Shown here: in pieces, positions 62,298 to 64,000 of the stretch
Layout: every line of letters starts with the position of its first letter
How positions within the stretch are numbered: the stretch's first letter is position 1
DNA from: Diphasiastrum complanatum
Lineage: Eukaryota > Streptophyta > Lycopodiopsida > Lycopodiales > Lycopodiaceae
Length of the DNA: 64,000 nt
Assembly (NCBI GenBank): GCA_029204225.1
Contig: CM055097.1
Location: 372,001 to 436,000 of the forward strand
Reading direction: 5' to 3'
The notes under the pieces: model-generated
Seen by the model: only the letters and a program-made list of their open reading frames with translations
Databases searched by the model: none
Told to the model about the DNA's origin: nothing
Program-made: the position numbers and the translations under genes

Positions 62298-63049
62298 CCG
62301 AATGCAATAATCAAGGCTCAAATACAAGGAAGAGAGAAGCAATTACAAGATGATTGTATAATTTTTATTGCCCTTATTACTACCTTAACTTTGATAAGTG
62401 TAAATGAAACTTTAGCAATAAAAGAGTGATTTGATGCAATGAAAAGTGAGTATATGATGCATTGCTTGAGATATTTGTAAAATTATTGATCCTCCGTCAA
62501 AGATACAAAATGTTACTGTTTGCAAATGGGTCTTTACCATATCCTCATGTCTCTTGCGAAGATCCAGCTTACAAAGAGCTTGACCACCACTTGCTGGGTG
62601 AGGAGTTCGTTTTATTCTGCAGGTTCACGATTGTCTTCATTTTTTTTGCTTTTCTACAGCTCCTTCATTTGATCCATTACTTTTGGATCTCTTTGGGCTT
62701 CATAGGAGAGGATTCAACCATCATTGCTCCAGAGAGTTTCTTTTGATCAAGACCGATCTGACTTATCTGTTGCCTAAGTTTTGTCCTTTCCTCCTCAGCT
62801 TCTTTGCTTTATTTCTTTTTGTTGGTTTGCCTGCTTCTTAGATCTTTTTTGGCTGATCAACCAATGTGGTTGGTCTTCGCAAGACACTTGCAATGATCTC
62901 TTAGCCGCTTCGGTAAGACTATCAAGATTTGAAAAACCTGGAGATTTCTCAGATGAACAGTGGTATGTTGGCAAATAGATAGATGGAAGGTGGGGTGGTG
63001 GTGGTGGTGACAACGGTAGATGGTGTGGGCAATAGGCATGTGAATGGAT

Positions 63050-64000
63050 GGAGTGTACAACAACCGATCAAACAAATCTTGATTCTACTAGCAGAGCGCG
63101 CAGTTTACTTGACAAAGGATGAGAAAGAAACGAACGCGAACTCAAAACATTTCTATTTGTGACCAATTCCAAAGATTCGCAAAGGATTCGTGAAATTTGT
63201 CTTGCAATCAACTCGAAAAATTCGCGAAATTTGTCTTGCAGTCAACTTGAAAGATTCGTGAAATAGTTTCTTGTAAAAGCTCGTGGCCTTCTTGTTGAAG
63301 CTCAAAAGATTTGTGAACAAAATCTTGTCGCGAAATATTTTGTTTCTTGTTCAAGTCTCAGATGCCGTGAACAATTCACGGAATCTTCTGGACTGTTCTT
63401 CAAGCTCACCTGTCACGAAACTATCTCGAACAGTTCACGAAATATTCTAGATTTCTTCTTCAAGCTCAAGAATTGTCATATGTCGTGAACAATTCACGAA
63501 AGACAAAAATGTCGCGAAAAGACAAGTGTCGCGAACAATTCAGGAAACACGAAGCTGAGACGAAGAGATGGACTGTCGCAAACAAATTCTATTCGAGCCT
63601 GGAAACAGAGCGTCTATTTGAATATCAACCGTCATAAACGGTTAGATATCTACTATTACAGAGACCTATAAATAAAAGTCCAAAAGACCTATCTTGTAGC
63701 AATATAAATACATGTGCACTACTCGTTGTAACTCATTCAATCAGAGACACAACAACAAGATAAGACAACAAGAGATGTATATTGATGAATCAGATTCAGA
63801 GTTATAAAAACTCATTTTTTGATCAATAGTTTCTTATTGTCTAAATTGTCTTAAGTTGTCTCTTACTTCTGCATATCTGCACGCATATTCAATCATAACT
63901 AATATTGTTCTATTAGTACATAGATCAAATACAATCCCAATTGAAGACACTGATATTAGTCTGATTTATTCAAACTTGCATCGTGTTCTTTGTGGAAGAA
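63050..64000 (+). repeat. LTR-like promoter region, cut by the window end
   Basis: It resembles in style the U3 of the copia A and B LTRs, with many TTCGCGAA/TTCGTGAA/TTCACGAA motifs, and has a TATA-like CCTATAAATAAAAG near 63667 followed by an A-rich leader (CACAACAACAAGATAAG). No coding sequence. Neither end is defined. Confidence 0.55.
63187..63546 (+). promoter_or_regulatory. Cluster of TTCnnGAA modules (heat-shock-element-like)
   Basis: Six TTCnnGAA octamers: 63187, 63221, 63255, 63434, 63493 and 63539, plus a GAATCTTC near 63380. The module is the core of plant heat-shock factor sites. They lie 120-480 bp upstream of the TATA-like sequence. Function is inferred only. Confidence 0.45.

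Noticed and set aside
62462-62978. Gag gene after the primer site at 62286
   Set aside because: Only a weak FDAMKSEYM resemblance; the frames are broken and hydrophobic, so I could not support it.

Overview
This window looks like a repeat-dense piece of a land-plant nuclear genome. It is AT-rich, has short spliceosomal introns, carries Ty1/copia and Ty3/gypsy debris primed by the plant initiator-Met-tRNA site TGGTATCAGAGC, and holds one host gene with the plant tetraspanin signature GCCKPPS. I cannot place it more finely. No rRNA, tRNA, CRISPR or organellar sequence was recognised.

Layout. 1-10.5 kb: intergenic DNA, a GA microsatellite, a decayed copia reverse transcriptase, an RNase H relic, and a partial duplicate of the tetraspanin 3' end welded to a copia RNase H fragment. 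10.6-16.35 kb: copia element A with two LTRs, a primer-binding site, and a ~980-bp segment (zinc knuckle, protease, pre-integrase) inverted relative to the rest of the element. 17.38-25.57 kb: an ~8.2-kb element with 33-34 bp terminal inverted repeats and four genes. Genes 1 and 2 run rightward, genes 3 and 4 leftward, and a 99-bp near-perfect palindrome lies between the converging genes 2 and 3. 26.6-31.3 kb: minus-strand copia D with a complete 3' LTR. 31.6-37.7 kb: unrecognised repetitive ORFs, a gypsy pol and a copia fragment joined end to end. 38.5-43.7 kb: minus-strand copia B, a gypsy integrase piece and plus-strand copia F. 43.7-49 kb: non-coding repeats. 50.0-51.0 kb: the intact tetraspanin gene (minus). 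51-64 kb: repeats, gypsy and copia pieces, a TTATCCACG-rich block, and an LTR-like promoter region cut by the window edge.

The main discovery candidate is the 17.38-25.57 kb element. Gene 3 encodes a protein whose last ~90 residues are clearly a histone H3 fold (about half identical to canonical H3 by my eye alignment). They are joined to a long proline-rich tail, and the most plausible start gives an N-terminus beginning MKQTAR, matching the KQTAR around H3 lysine 4. Gene 1 has a coiled coil followed by a region that may be an RNase H-like transposase. Genes 2 and 4 match nothing I know. Gene 1 is broken by stops and a frameshift, and genes 2-4 carry a few stops or shifts, so this copy is probably inactive. 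A paralogous empty site at 58.08-59.24 kb supports its boundaries.

The only gene that looks functional for the host is the tetraspanin. Everything else is mobile-element relics, microsatellites (seven GA/CT arrays) and tandem repeats.
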